Origin: Serilophus lunatus
Taxonomy: Eukaryota > Chordata > Aves > Passeriformes > Eurylaimidae
NCBI GenBank assembly: GCA_013399895.1
Contig: VXBA01005478.1
Coordinates: 147,794 to 211,793 of the forward strand
Direction of reading: 5' to 3'
DNA length: 64,000 bases
Shown here: one piece after another, positions 29,119 through 39,340 of the stretch
Numbering within the stretch: position 1 is the stretch's first letter
How the letters are laid out: each line of letters begins with the position of its first letter
Made by a program: the position numbers and the translations under genes
The notes under the pieces: generated by a model
The model's database searches: none
Told to the model about the DNA's origin: nothing
Seen by the model: only the letters and a program-made list of their open reading frames with translations

Positions 29119-29222
29119 GCACTGCCTGCATCCCCGGCCCCTGCCTGCACCCCCGGGCCCTGCCTGCACCCCCGGGCCCTGCCTGCATCCCTGTGCCCTG
29201 CCTGCACCCCCGGGCCCGGGGC
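29119..29222. repeat. Tandem repeat, about 20-bp unit (tgcctgcacccccgggccc)
   Basis: Five to six near-identical copies of a CCCGGG-containing unit. It produces short repetitive Ala/Gly/Arg ORFs on the - strand that are not genes. Confidence 0.85.
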
Positions 29223-29721
29223 AGCCGGGTGGCTCCTCGAGCTGGGGGCACGGCGGGTCCCCCTTCCCGGTGCCACGTGTTCCCAAATCACTTGAACCCC
29301 CCCAGCTTTTGAGCAAACCTTGTACCTCGGGGCCTCTCGGGGAGGGAAGGAGCCGTGGGAAGCCGTGGATAATGTGCCAGCAGAGGGGAAAGAGGCACCT
29401 GGTGAGACAGGACGGGGGGAATTCCAACCCTGCATTTGGGAATGACTCGCTGTGTGTGGAGGGCTCCAGCTCGGTGGGGAAACAAAGCATTCCTGGGATG
29501 CTCTTTCTCTATATTTTTGTAGGATGGGGGGTGGGAGAGCAGACAGGAGATGCCTGTGGAAGTTTGTTTATTTTTAACCCTGTAGAAAGTTTTGGGTTGT
29601 TTTTGGCCTTGAAAAAAAAAATAATGGTCCTTGCTTTTGATGTTTATGCTGCCTACCTGTAAATCCAGATGTACTTAAGTGGCTGAAATCCTTGTTCTTA
29701 AATCAGATACACATTATAGTT

Positions 29722-29758
29722 TTGAACTATATATATAGTAAATATATATATATATATG
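29722..29758. repeat. (AT)n microsatellite
   Basis: An alternating AT tract in the distal AT-rich block of the probable TCF3 3'UTR. Confidence 0.8.
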
Positions 29759-29785
29759 CCTAACCCAGCAAAAAAAAAATAAAAA

Positions 29786-29791
29786 AATAAA
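29786..29791 (+). promoter_or_regulatory. TCF3: Poly(A) signal AATAAA
   Basis: The first of three AATAAA hexamers in the distal AT-rich block. It lies in an A-run, so it may be fortuitous. Confidence 0.35.
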
Positions 29792-30009
29792 GTATTTGGG
29801 GGTGGGAAATGTGTTGCTCTTTGAAATGAATCACAATTGGGGGATGAAATTGTGTTTCTGAGTGCCTCAAGATATGAATTGTTTTCATTTTTTTAAATAA
29901 TTTTATACAAGTGTCAAAACAGCTGGCTGGATTATTTGGAATTTTTAAATAATCCTAACTTTTTTAAAGTAGATTTTGAGAACTGTCCTGTATATAACAG
30001 TAATGTAGC

Positions 30010-30015
30010 AATAAA
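30010..30015 (+). promoter_or_regulatory. TCF3: Poly(A) signal AATAAA
   Basis: A hexamer in agcaataaatgtgac, followed within 30-40 bp by a T-rich stretch (ttactttttttttcc), as expected of a cleavage site. Confidence 0.5.
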
Positions 30016-30096
30016 TGTGACATTTTATAACAATATTACTTTTTTTTTCCCCATGTCTGTCTTTTGGATGTTGTATCCCTAGGAATGAAAAGTTGG

Positions 30097-30102
30097 AATA
30101 AA
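30097..30102 (+). promoter_or_regulatory. TCF3: Distal poly(A) signal AATAAA
   Basis: A hexamer in ttggaataaaggtttt. About 15-20 bp later the sequence becomes an A-rich tract. After it CR1 fragments resume, so this is the best candidate for the end of the TCF3 transcript. Confidence 0.5.
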
Positions 30103-30117
30103 GGTTTTACCTTGTAC

Positions 30118-30158
30118 TAAAAATCAAAAGAAAAAAAAAAAAAAGAAAGAAAGAAAAC
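30118..30158. repeat. A-rich tract with GAAA repeats
   Basis: A poly-A run followed by aaagaaagaaag directly after the distal poly(A) signal. Confidence 0.8.
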
Positions 30159-30217
30159 ACCAGAGAGCTTTTCAGACACTCTGGGCACAGGTCCTACATC
30201 ACCTCTGGCACAGCTGG

Positions 30218-30300
30218 GATGGTTTGGGTTCGAAGGGACCTTAAAGCCCATCTCATTCCATAGCCAGGGAACCTTCCACTGGGCTCAGGCTCTGGGACTG
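30218..30300 (-). mobile_element. CR1 LINE remnant
   Basis: Short antisense piece (ggtttgggttcgaagggacc). It is the first CR1 after the 7.8-kb CR1-free stretch. Confidence 0.75.
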
Positions 30301-30533
30301 TGGCCTCTGGGGGAGGTTTCCAGTGGTGCCCCTCGCTGTGGGATCTAGGCACCTTCCCCAGCACCGTGGGAAAGGCTTGGGAGGTGCTGGGGGGTCCCTG
30401 GAGCAGCACAGCCTCTCCTGTGGCTCTGCTGTGCTCCAGTGGAAGTGGGTACCCACAGGGTGCAGCCTGGAAATGGGGCCACGTGCCCTCAGCCCACCCC
30501 AGGAGCCCAGCACAGACTGGGGAGGGTGATCCA

Positions 30534-30765
30534 TGGAATCACAGAATTGGTCAAGTCGGAAAAGGCCTTTAACATCAAACCCACCCTGAGCCCAGCAGCA
30601 CCACCATGCTCACCACTAAACCCTGTCCCCAAGTGCCACATCCACATGGTTTTTGAACACTCCCAGGGATGGTGACTCCACCACCTGGACACCTCCTACT
30701 ATCCCAGGATGCTCCAAGCCCTGTCCAGCCTGGCCTTGGACACTCTGGGCAGCCTGTTCCAGTGT
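30534..30765 (-). mobile_element. CR1 LINE fragment, composite
   Basis: Antisense sequence that starts in one subfamily (aatcacagaattggtcaagt, ccaagtgccacatccacatg) and continues in another (actatcccaggatgctccaa, gtccagcctggccttggaca), so two insertions or a recombinant. Confidence 0.8.
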
Positions 30766-30979
30766 TCTTTCTGCACGGTCACAAAAGTCTGAGCAGGCTC
30801 GGAACAGAGCCTGGGGGGAACCTCATGGAATGGATGGTGATTTCAGGCCCCTCCGCTGGAAAATCCGGCTGGAAACTCTGTGTGCTGTAGGGAAAGGCTG
30901 AGCGGGTTTGTGAGGGGCAGCGGGGAAACCGCCCTGGGAAGGGGCCACTTCCCCGCAGAGATGCAGCCCCAGCTCAGCG

Positions 30980-31200
30980 TGGGGACAGTGCCACCCCTCG
31001 GGGCTCATGTCCCCTCTGCCGTGTGGGGACAGCCCGTCCATCCCCTCGGGGCCGGTGTCAGGGCTCGTTGTTCCCTCTCTGGTGCAAGGACAGCTCATCC
31101 CCTCGGGACTTGCGTCCCCTCAGGGCTCCTGTCCCCTCCCCAGCATGAGGACAGTCCCCCTCCTCAGGGCTCGTGTCCCCTCAGGACGGCTCGTGACCGC
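30980..31200. repeat. Degenerate tandem repeat upstream of UQCR11
   Basis: About four diverged copies of a roughly 50-60-bp unit with the pattern ggggacag, then cctcggggctcgtgtcccct. It abuts the UQCR11 CpG island and may overlap promoter sequence. Confidence 0.65.
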
Positions 31201-31209
31201 TCTCCGAGC

Positions 31210-31620
31210 AGAAATAAGCCTGGCCCTCACGGCTCGAGTCCCCGCTGCCCCGGGCAGCGCCCCCAGCCCCACAGAGCCATAACACGCCATCCATTCCTGC
31301 GGGGGCTGCTTCTCCGCCGGCCCCTCCCGCTCCCCTCAGCGCCGGGGCCGCCCCCGCCCGCGGCCGCGCAGGCGCAGTGGGGGTCACTTTGAGGCCGCGC
31401 CATGTTGAACCGGCTGCTGGGGCCGCGCTACGTCCAACTGCTGCAGAACTGGTGAGGGGGGACCGGGGCTGCCCACGGGCTCCCGGGGCTGCTCACCCTC
31501 TCCCGGGGCTGCCCGCCCGGCCCCAGGGTTGCTCGCCCTCGCCTGGAGCTGCCCTCCCGCTCCGTTCCCCTCGGTCTCTCCGCCGTGTGAGGGTGGCTGG
31601 GGCCGGCCCTGAGGGGAAAA
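31210..31620. promoter_or_regulatory. UQCR11: CpG island, UQCR11 promoter
   Basis: Dense CpG (for example gccccgggcagcgcccc and ccgcggccgcgcaggcgcag) surrounds the first exon. There is no TATA box, as is usual for a housekeeping mitochondrial gene. The transcription start is probably at about 31340-31395; it cannot be fixed from sequence alone. Confidence 0.75.
31402..31451 (+). CDS. UQCR11: UQCR11 coding exon 1
   Basis: The ATG is in a good context (ccgcgccATGt) inside the CpG island. It encodes MLNRLLGPRYVQLLQN plus the first two bases of Trp. The donor is GTGAGG. The human start is MVTRFLGPRYRELVKNW. Confidence 0.95.
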
Positions 31621-32608
31621 GGCCTCCCTGCCCGCCCGTCGGTGGCTGTATTTCATATATATATATGTTTATGTATTTATATATATATATATATGAATGT
31701 CGCAGTGACCTTTACAGGGCCATGTGAGGCAGAACGGAGTGGTCGGCGGGGCAGAACCAAGGGGATGTGGCCGTAGCGATGTGTCTTCTCTGTGTGGGGT
31801 AATGGGATTTTTAAGTAAAAGGGTATCGCCCTTGTCGTGTAAAACATCTGGGCCGCCCTGAGGGCTAATGCTGGTCTGTGTGCGTGAGGTTGTTTCAGGA
31901 CTTCTGCATCCAGGTTGGACTCCACAATATCAGAAGGATCTGAAGCTGTTGGAGAGTGTCCAAAGGAGGGGCATGGGGCTGGGGAAGGGTCCGAGGAGCA
32001 GCTGAGGGCACTTGGCTCGTTCAGCTGGAGCAGAGGAGACTGAGGGGAGACTCCTCGGGGTCTGCAGCTCCTCCCGAGGGGAGGCGGAGGGGCAGGGGCT
32101 GAGCTCTGCTCTGGCACCAGGGACAGGAGCCCAGGGAAGGGCTGGAGCTGTGTCAGGGCTCGGGATGGATCTCAGGGCAAGGTTCTCCCCCCAGAGGGGG
32201 TTGGGCACTGCCCAGGCTCCCCAGGGTTTGGTCACGGCCCCAAGGCTGCCAGAGCTCCAGGAGGGTTTGGACAAGGCTCTGAGGGATAGGGTGGGATTGT
32301 TGGGGTGTCTGTGCAGGGCCAGGGGTGGGACTGGAGGATCCTTGGGGGTCCCTTCCAGCTCAGGACATTCTAAGCTCGTTTTCTGACTGAAATTACTTTC
32401 TCAGGTGCCTTGGCCATGAGTATCTGCCCGGCCTCTCACAGTGGAGGGAGGATATTGTTCACCTGCGTGTATGTGTCTGTTCTTTAGGACTCCCACCCTT
32501 GTGACATGGGGTGGGGTGGCCGGTGTTGGGGTGATCTGGGGCACGGACTGGAAGCTGGTCCTGCAGTACGTTCCCTACATCGGCGGCAAGTACAAAACTG
32601 AGGACTGA
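31402..32608 (+). CDS. UQCR11: UQCR11, cytochrome bc1 complex subunit 10 (6.4 kDa)
   Basis: The encoded protein is the smallest nuclear-encoded accessory subunit of respiratory complex III (QCR10 family). It sits in the inner mitochondrial membrane next to the Rieske protein and helps hold the complex together (family knowledge). Joining 31402-31451 to 32488-32608 gives 171 nt, a 56-residue protein, the same length as human. Recognisable parts are LLGPRYVQLLQNW at the N-terminus, the single membrane segment TPTLVTWGGVAGVGVIWGTD and the end WKLVLQYVPYIGGKYKTED. The gene lies head to tail between TCF3 and MBD3, as in human. Its product is too short and split for ORF callers. Confidence 0.96.
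31653..31696. repeat. (AT)n microsatellite in UQCR11 intron 1
   Basis: Two AT-dinucleotide runs separated by gtttatgtattt. Likely to vary in length. Confidence 0.85.
31920..32375 (+). mobile_element. CR1 LINE 3'-end, about 450 bp, in UQCR11 intron 1
   Basis: Sense copy, nearly identical over its whole length to 38884-39335 (agaaggatctgaagctgttg through ggatccttgggggtcccttc). It ends in aggacattctaag. Confidence 0.9.
32488..32608 (+). CDS. UQCR11: UQCR11 coding exon 2 with stop
   Basis: The acceptor is ctgttctttag. It completes the split Trp codon and encodes TPTLVTWGGVAGVGVIWGTD then WKLVLQYVPYIGGKYKTED and TGA (32606-32608). A donor-like TG/GTGAGT at 32622/32623 follows, which suggests the 3'UTR continues in another exon. 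Confidence 0.96.
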
Positions 32609-32657
32609 GCTTCCCTCTAATGGTGAGTTTTGTTTGTGCATCTCCTGGCTTGAGTAA

Positions 32658-32805
32658 TAGAGTCACAGAACCATAGACTGGTTTGGGTTGGCAGGGACCT
32701 TAAAGCCCATTTTGTCCCACCCCCTGCCATGGGCAAAGACACTTCTATTAGCCCAGGTTATTCCAAGTCCTGTCCAACCTGGCCTTGAACATTTGAAGAC
32801 AACAG
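32658..32805 (-). mobile_element. CR1 LINE 3'-end fragment
   Basis: Antisense tail about 35 bp after the putative UQCR11 exon 2 donor: gagtcacagaaccatagact, ggtttgggttggcagggacc. Confidence 0.9.
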
Positions 32806-33741
32806 CCCTGTTGATGTGACAGTTGATGTTTCCTGTTTGTCTGGGGCACAATCATATTGTTGCTCCAAAACTGCTCAATTTGATGGTTCAGAACTTCTTT
32901 TTTTAGTGGTGCTTCACAAAGCTCCAGAATATTAATGTGTTTTTCAGGTGATTATTTTGCAAGCAGTGGGTTTTTCCACAATGCAATGTGTTTCTTGAGA
33001 AGTCAAACCGTTTTTTGTGCTGATTTGGAACTTCTGACATATCTGTTGCTTCTATCCCTAGGGAGAAGGGCTACACACTCAGAGCTAATTTTGTGGCTAA
33101 GCAAATTCAGACTCCTTTCTTCTCCTTATAACTGTTATTGGAAGTTAAGTGAATGTTCAGAGCTCGTTAATGTATTCCACACATTCCTCCAAAGATTTGC
33201 TTTCTCAAGGTTTTGGGTTTTTTCCTCCTTTAATTGCATATCAAAAGGGCTGTTCTAAGTGTCCAGGAAGTCTTGAGCAGCCCTGAAGGTAAACCCTCTG
33301 CTGGGCCTCTCAATGCATATTTATAGTAGGCAAGCTCAGGACTCTTTTATTCCTTGCAGCAGAGGGAAGGCAGTGGGGAAGATTTTTTCTCCTGACATTT
33401 AAGAATGTCCATGAGAAAAGGCCCAGAGAAAACTCTGCACCTCAGTGCTTCTTTCTTCTGGTAGATTAACAGTTGCATCTAAGTGTTGGTTAATTAAGTG
33501 AGCTACTTGCAGCCCAGCTACACAGCATTTCATAGTGAAAACAGCAATACTGGATGGCACAGGTAGTACTTTGTCTCTTTTTTTCAGCAATATTTGTTGC
33601 AGTTTAAACAATTTACTGTGTCTTCCTGTTTGAAACCTTTGTATTGCTCAGATCCTTCTGCAACCAAGGGAGGAAAGAGCCTTTTCATGGCAGGGAGCTG
33701 CTCTGGAAGCACTGGGGTGATCACAGATGTTCACAGACAAG

Positions 33742-33845
33742 TCACAGAATCCCAGAATGGTTTGGGTTGGAAGGGACCTTAAAGACCATTCAGTTTCTGT
33801 CATGGGCAGGGACACTTCCCACTATCCCAGGTTGCTCCAAGCCTG
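33742..33845 (-). mobile_element. CR1 LINE 3'-end fragment
   Basis: Antisense tail cut off at gctccaagcctgaatgggg, about 45 bp before the solo LTR. Confidence 0.85.
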
Positions 33846-33892
33846 AATGGGGAAAAGTTCTCAAGTGGGAAAGCTCTCAAGTTGTGTACAGG

Positions 33893-34418
33893 TGTCCTAG
33901 GCTGAAGTATATTCTATTACCATCTCCGTTGGCTGTTGAAACAGCTGGTGAAGCAGTGTTCCTTGCCATTTCCCTCTGTACTATCTTCTGTTAATGGGCC
34001 ATCAATGCCTCACCCCACGACTCAGAGATAGCTCCTTCCTGGACTATCTGCTGTTAATGGGCTCATCAGGCCTTATCACACGACTCACCATCCCATTGTG
34101 AGATGTTTTGCCCAGAGGGAGGAGACAACTATTCCATCCTGGATATAAGCTGAGACTCTGAACACCACAGGAGCGCTTACCTAATGGACTCCCAGAGGAC
34201 AAGAGCTACCATTGGACTTTCTCACCCTTTTCTTTTTATAGGATCACTGCTTCAACGGAACTGCTTTCACTTGGACTGCTACTACCATAGAGTGTCAGGG
34301 TGTATCTGACTTTGTCAGTGTTCTTGTACTACTGCATTTATTTATTTCTTTTAATTTTTTCTATTAAATTATAATTCTGACTTGTGATCTCCCACTGGTT
34401 TGATTTCAAACTAGTACA
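33893..34418 (+). mobile_element. Solo LTR, endogenous-retrovirus type
   Basis: A 526-bp block begins TGTCC and ends GTACA. It contains a TATA-like gatataag (34142-34149) and, about 220 bp later, a poly(A) signal ATTAAA (34363-34368), which is the promoter/terminator layout of an LTR. The flanking pentamers acagg (33888-33892) and agagg (34419-34423) differ at one base and may be a decayed target-site duplication. No gag, pol or env sequence is next to it, so it is a solo LTR with no coding capacity. The family name is not assigned. Confidence 0.6.
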
Positions 34419-34764
34419 AGAGGTAATTAAATTCTCTTAAAAGGGTTTTCTTTGCTTAAAAATTGTCTGAGGCAGCAGTAGGAACACAGATCCATCTCTG
34501 AGCCATCAGTTCCTGATCTGACAAAAGAACTTTGTGTGTAAACCCTCTGGGAAGAGGAACAGAGGAAGGGGATGTGTCTGTGGTGGCCTGTGATCCCTCC
34601 CAAGGGGACTCCAGGCCTGCACACCTTCCTCTGCTGTGCCTGGACCAGCTCCTGTGCCAGAACCTCCTTGCCTGGGAGCTGCAGGCTTTTGAAATGTATC
34701 CTGTTGTCTGCTGTGGCCCTGGGCAGGAAATTCTGTTCTAACAACTGCTTTGTGTTTGTTGTAG

Positions 34765-34990
34765 GCATGTTCTTGCTGGGACAGAGTGTTTGGAGCCATG
34801 CCCTGCTCTGAGGTGCCCCTGCAATGCCCAGCACAGGCTGTGCTGCAGCCTGGAGTGTGTGTCTGTCCCATGAACAGCTGTGAGCAAATTTACCTTCACT
34901 GGCCACTTGTGATGACTCTCCCAGCAGATCTTGCACTAATGGGAGTAATTTATCAACCTGTTGTACACAATAAACCAAGAGAATGATACC
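34765..34990 (+). other. UQCR11: UQCR11 probable non-coding exon 3 (3'UTR)
   Basis: The stretch starts after acceptor tgtgtttgttgtag and ends shortly after AATAAA. Human UQCR11 also has, as I recall, a third exon that is only untranslated. The splice from 32622 is inferred, not shown by transcript data. Confidence 0.55.
34969..34974 (+). promoter_or_regulatory. UQCR11: UQCR11 poly(A) signal AATAAA
   Basis: A hexamer in tacacaataaaccaag, followed about 20 bp later by a G/T-rich element (ttgggggtttgttggggttt), the usual downstream signal. Confidence 0.65.
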
Positions 34991-35061
34991 TTGGGGGTTT
35001 GTTGGGGTTTTTTAGCATTACTTTCTTAAGACCAGGCTCCTGGTAGTGCTTTGGGGCTGTA

Positions 35062-35200
35062 GAATCATGGAATCACAGGATGGGTTGGGAGGGACCTTAA
35101 AGCTTATCTCCTTCCACCCCCTTCCATGGGCAAAGACACCTCCCACTGTCCCAGGTGGCTCCAACCTGGCCTTGGACACTTCCAGGGATGGGGCAGTCTG
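35062..35200 (-). mobile_element. CR1 LINE 3'-end fragment
   Basis: Antisense tail: gaatcatggaatcacaggat, ctccaacctggccttggaca. Confidence 0.88.
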
Positions 35201-36199
35201 TTGTCTTCACTTGTTTTGTGTGTTCTAAGGCAGGTCTGCCACATATTTGCCTCTTCCTGTGCAGGTTCCCTGGGAATCAAGCAGTGGCTGCTGGGATTGA
35301 TGATTTATTTATACCCATCATAGTTCTTGAGCTATTTTTGGTGATGTGTTGATTTGAAGCTTGTTCAGTCCTCAATCACTGTGGCCTTGTGCATGCAGTT
35401 AACTTTTCTTAGCCAACATTCCGGAGTTTCCTGGTAAGATTACTGGCATTTAGTTTAAAGAATTGAGTTTTTTAAATCAATTCATGGACCCCCTAAATGG
35501 TCTGATTTTTAAGATTTTCTGGCTTAGTCTAAGGGCTCAAGGAAGGCAGTGCCCAAATTCTGGGAACCTTTCTTTGTACCAGGGTGAGAAACAGGGGTTC
35601 AGGGAGCTGCTCAGTTACTTCTTACTGGGGAGTTTGTGTGTAAATAGTCTGTATCTTTACTACATAATTCTATTTGTCAGCATAAATCAGGGATGAAACA
35701 ACCCACAGCCCTTTAGCTGACAAAGTTTTCAGCTGTTAGAAGAAGGAAGAACAAGGATTATTCTTGGTCTGGTCTCTACCACTCAGCCACAGTCAGATGA
35801 GTCAGACTTGGGGGAAAAGTTCATCCCATTTCACAAAGGCTCAAATTTGCAAACAAATTTATCTGTATGAGAACAGGGTCACTGCTTTCACTCTGTTCAG
35901 TACTAAATTTCACCTTGTTATAATTTTGGGCTGTAATGCAAGGTTTGAATCTCTTTAGGAGAAAATCTCAGTTGTAGCAGTGCTGCTTGTGTGTCACCCT
36001 GAGGGCTGGAGGCTTCTGAGGGGTGTTTCTGTGGAAAGCTGTTGGAAAACCTGCCCAAACAGTGGCACCGTGCAGGACACAGGAACCACTTACTTACCAG
36101 AATAATTGTGTAGTGTTGCTTCAACAGTTAATAGGGGGTGAGGAATATTATTTTCACATGCAAAATTCCCTTTGCTCCCCTGCTCCGTCTAATAGGATA

Positions 36200-36345
36200 A
36201 AATCACAGGATCCTGGGATATCCTGAGCTGGAGGGGACCCCACAAGGATCATCCAGTTCCTACACAGACACCCCAGCAACCCCACCCTGTGCCACAGAGC
36301 ATTGTCCAAACCCTCCTGGAGCGCTGGCAGCCTTGGGGCAGCTTC
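36200..36345 (-). mobile_element. CR1 LINE fragment (subfamily of 31920)
   Basis: Antisense copy: ggatcctgggatatcctgag, cagcaaccccaccctgtgcc, attgtccaaaccctcctgga. Confidence 0.85.
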
Positions 36346-38695
36346 CCTGGGAGCCTCATGGCACCAAAGCTTGTGGGATAATGGGGTAACTGTGCTGCTT
36401 CCCCAGTCTGTCCCATTCCCTGCTCCAGAAGTGCTGCTGAGCTCCTGACTGTCTCCCAAAAGACCAAAGGCTCACCTGGGCCTCAGGATACTGAGAATGT
36501 AGGTTTGACAAGAGCAGCCCTGTGCTATATATACCCTGTGCCATATATAGGGGGGTTGGTATTGACCCATTTCCATCCAAATTATGCCTGGAAAGGGGAT
36601 GTTGGGTCAGCCTGTCCTCACATGGCAGCAGGACTGTAAGCTCAGGCTCAAGAGCTGAGTCCCTGCTCTTACCTGCCTGTAACACACCTGGACAGGATGG
36701 GCATAATCTGCTGCTTCAGAAATTCCCTGGCTCTGCTGTGTTTCCATGGACAGGCAAAGCTGTTCCCAGGTTCTTCAGGAGCCTGGAGCTGGGGGTCTGT
36801 GTATGCCCATCCCTGTGAGGAGCTGTCAGTCATTGGTGAGAGGTACCTTTGCAAAGCCTCAGTGAGTAAAACTTACTCAAAATCCCAGCTGTGTGCACAG
36901 GCAGCCCTGCAAGGAGTTGTACAGGCCTTGGATTTGTTTGGGGGTTCTGCTCCTTGTGTTTCCTGCAGTATTTCAAATGATGGCTTTATTGCTAATTAAC
37001 CCTAGGATTAGTGTATTTATTTTAATTGTTGTATTTCACTGTATTGTCTGTTAAAATTCAGGTACTTCCTGTTCAAGTGGCATGGGTGGTCTTTCTAACT
37101 TTTAATATCCCAGCATTGCCTCTTTTCTAACAGTTAATTATTTTCATAATGAGCTAATGAATGTCACATACATTAGAGGAACAAACTAAAAGAAATGACC
37201 TGGCAAAGGGGTGAGAGGAGAGGGAAAGCTTCTCCTTCCAAACCTGGTGAGGGCACAGAGGTGGCTGAACTGGTGAGGCTTTGGATCCACAGACAAGAAA
37301 TGAGCTCTGCATTGATGGTGTAACTTCAAAACCTCCCCTAAGAAAAGGAAGGCTCCTGCCTGCCTCTTCCAGAGGTTTGGCCAGGCTGCCACCTCCACAC
37401 TGCTCCCATCATGGACCATGTAAGTGAGGAGGGACAGGGGGTTGTTACTGCAGCCCCCTCAGCACTGTCAGCCTACAGAGTTCAGCCCTTGGTGCTCTTT
37501 TTTCTGGACCAGCCTCAGGTTTTGCCCTTCTGCCTGAGCTCCTCTGTTGGGAATTCTTTGGGCAATCCTGCTCTGGAATAAGCTGCTTGTTTGGCTCTGG
37601 GATATTTGGCTGCAGGGCAGGAAGCTTCCAACCAGTTACCTGCAGGGCTAAATGGAAGAGTTTTTTCTGTCAGGATATCCTGCCACTTCCATGACTGACA
37701 ACGGCTGATTTTAGAGATTTTTTTTTTTTTGATTATCTGCTCATCCTGGAACAGCGTGGACTGTCAGGCAGCTGAATTCACTTTCAGTTGGTGGCATTAC
37801 CTGCAAATACCTCATCCAGCATTCCCAAAGGAATACTGGAATATTTTCCCTTGGTCTCAACAGTTCATTTCTACCCAAACACTTCACACCATCTTGGGAG
37901 AGTAAGTGCTTCCCCTTCTACAAACTGTTGCCAACTGTCAGTGAAAACTGATTTTCTAACTCTTGATACCCAGAGCTTGAGGCCTAGAGGACATTCCAGG
38001 GATCCCCTTCTCCATCTGCACACACAGCCCCACCTGCCAGTTCATTCTTAAAAATGCTACTGAAGGGGATTTCACAGTGCCTCAGTTTCCCTCTTACACA
38101 CCCTTTTATACTTCATTTTCAATCAAGAAGCTCTATTTCACTACAAGTTTTTGATCAGAGCATCATGAGTTGGGCTGGGTGGTGAGGTTTTGGGGTGGTT
38201 TTACCAAAGAAGGGATTTATCCATTACAGAAAATAATGTGGGTTTTGTCAATACTGGGAATTGGAATGTTTCTGATCTGTTTGTGCAAGATTGCAGGATG
38301 TGGCAGCAATAGCAGAGCGAGGTATTTCTGAAGTGTGAGCCCAAAGGAGACAGTGTTAAACCACCAAACCCTAAACCAGTGCTGGGGGAGCTGGAGTGCC
38401 ATCAGGGCAATGGAAAGCCCTTTATTGATCAAAGAAATACCTCCACCCTTGTGGATCTCACATCTTTCTAAACAGAGCAAATGTAACCTAGCACCTACAG
38501 GCACATCTGGTTCTTGGGAGTTGTTTGCAATTTCTCTCCCTGAGTCTGGACAACTTCAACCCCATCGTGGGGGTCTTGGGGTTCTCTTTCATCTCCATGA
38601 TACGTGTCTTACACCTTTCCACACCTCCTGCTTCCAAAGGAGGGAGTTTGAAACAAATGAGTGTCCCCTGATTCAAAAAGGTAATAAATAATTAC

Positions 38696-39340
38696 TGACT
38701 GTGTGAAGTTTAACAAGGGCAGGTGCCAGATCCTGCCCCTGGGATGGGGCAGCCCTGGAGGCAGGGATAGAGTGGGGAGTGAGAGGGGGGAGAGCAGCAC
38801 CTCAGGAAGGGACCTGGGGGTCCTGGTTGGTGACAAGTTGGATCTGAGTCACCAGAGTGTCCTGGCAGCCCAAAAGGCACCACAATATCAGAAGGATCTG
38901 AAGCTGTTGGAGAGTGTCCAAAGGAGGGACATGGGGCCGGGGAAGGGTCTGAGGAGCAGCTGAGGGCACTTGGCTCGTTCAGCTGGAGCAGAGGAGACTG
39001 AGGGGAGACTCCTCGGGGTCTGCAGCTCCTCCCGAGGGGAGGCGGAGGGGCAGGGGCTGAGCTCTGCTCTGGGACCAGGGACAGGAGCCCAGGGAAGGGC
39101 TGGAGCTGTGTCAGGGCTCGGGATGGATCTCAGGGCAAGGTTCTTCCCCCAGAGGGGGGTTGGGCACTGCCCAGGCTCCCCAGGGTTTGGTCACGGCCCC
39201 AAGGCTGCCAGAGCTCCAGGAGGGTTTGGACAAGGCTCTGAGGGACAGGGTGGGATTGTTGGGGTGTCTGTGCAGGGCCAGGGGTGGCACTGGAGGATCC
39301 TTGGGGGTCCCTTCCAGCTCAGGAGATTCCAGGATTCTAA
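38696..39340 (+). mobile_element. CR1 LINE 3'-end, about 640 bp, longest copy in the window
   Basis: Sense copy that extends about 190 bp further 5' than the near-identical copy at 31920 and includes gaagtttaacaagggcaggt and gacctgggggtcctggttgg, the C-terminal coding and 3' part of the element. It is truncated and cannot be autonomous. Confidence 0.9.

Larger units (their letters stand above)
23047..30118 (+). other. TCF3: Probable TCF3 3'UTR exon (distal boundary near 30118)
   Basis: The stretch opens after a good acceptor and has UTR-like AT-rich blocks at 23160-23600 and 29490-30110. The second block ends in a cluster of poly(A) signals. The whole 7 kb contains no recognisable CR1 copy, while the rest of the window has one every 1.5-2 kb. 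Only the first and last parts look clearly UTR-like; the GC-richer middle (about 23700-29480) has long but overlapping, unrecognised ORFs and I assign it no gene. A shorter 3'UTR followed by intergenic sequence is possible. Confidence 0.5.

Noticed and set aside
28676..29662. 328-codon open frame on the + strand, with opposite-strand frames of about 250 codons
   Set aside because: Open on both strands because of high GC and the 20-bp repeat at 29119-29222; no recognisable protein.
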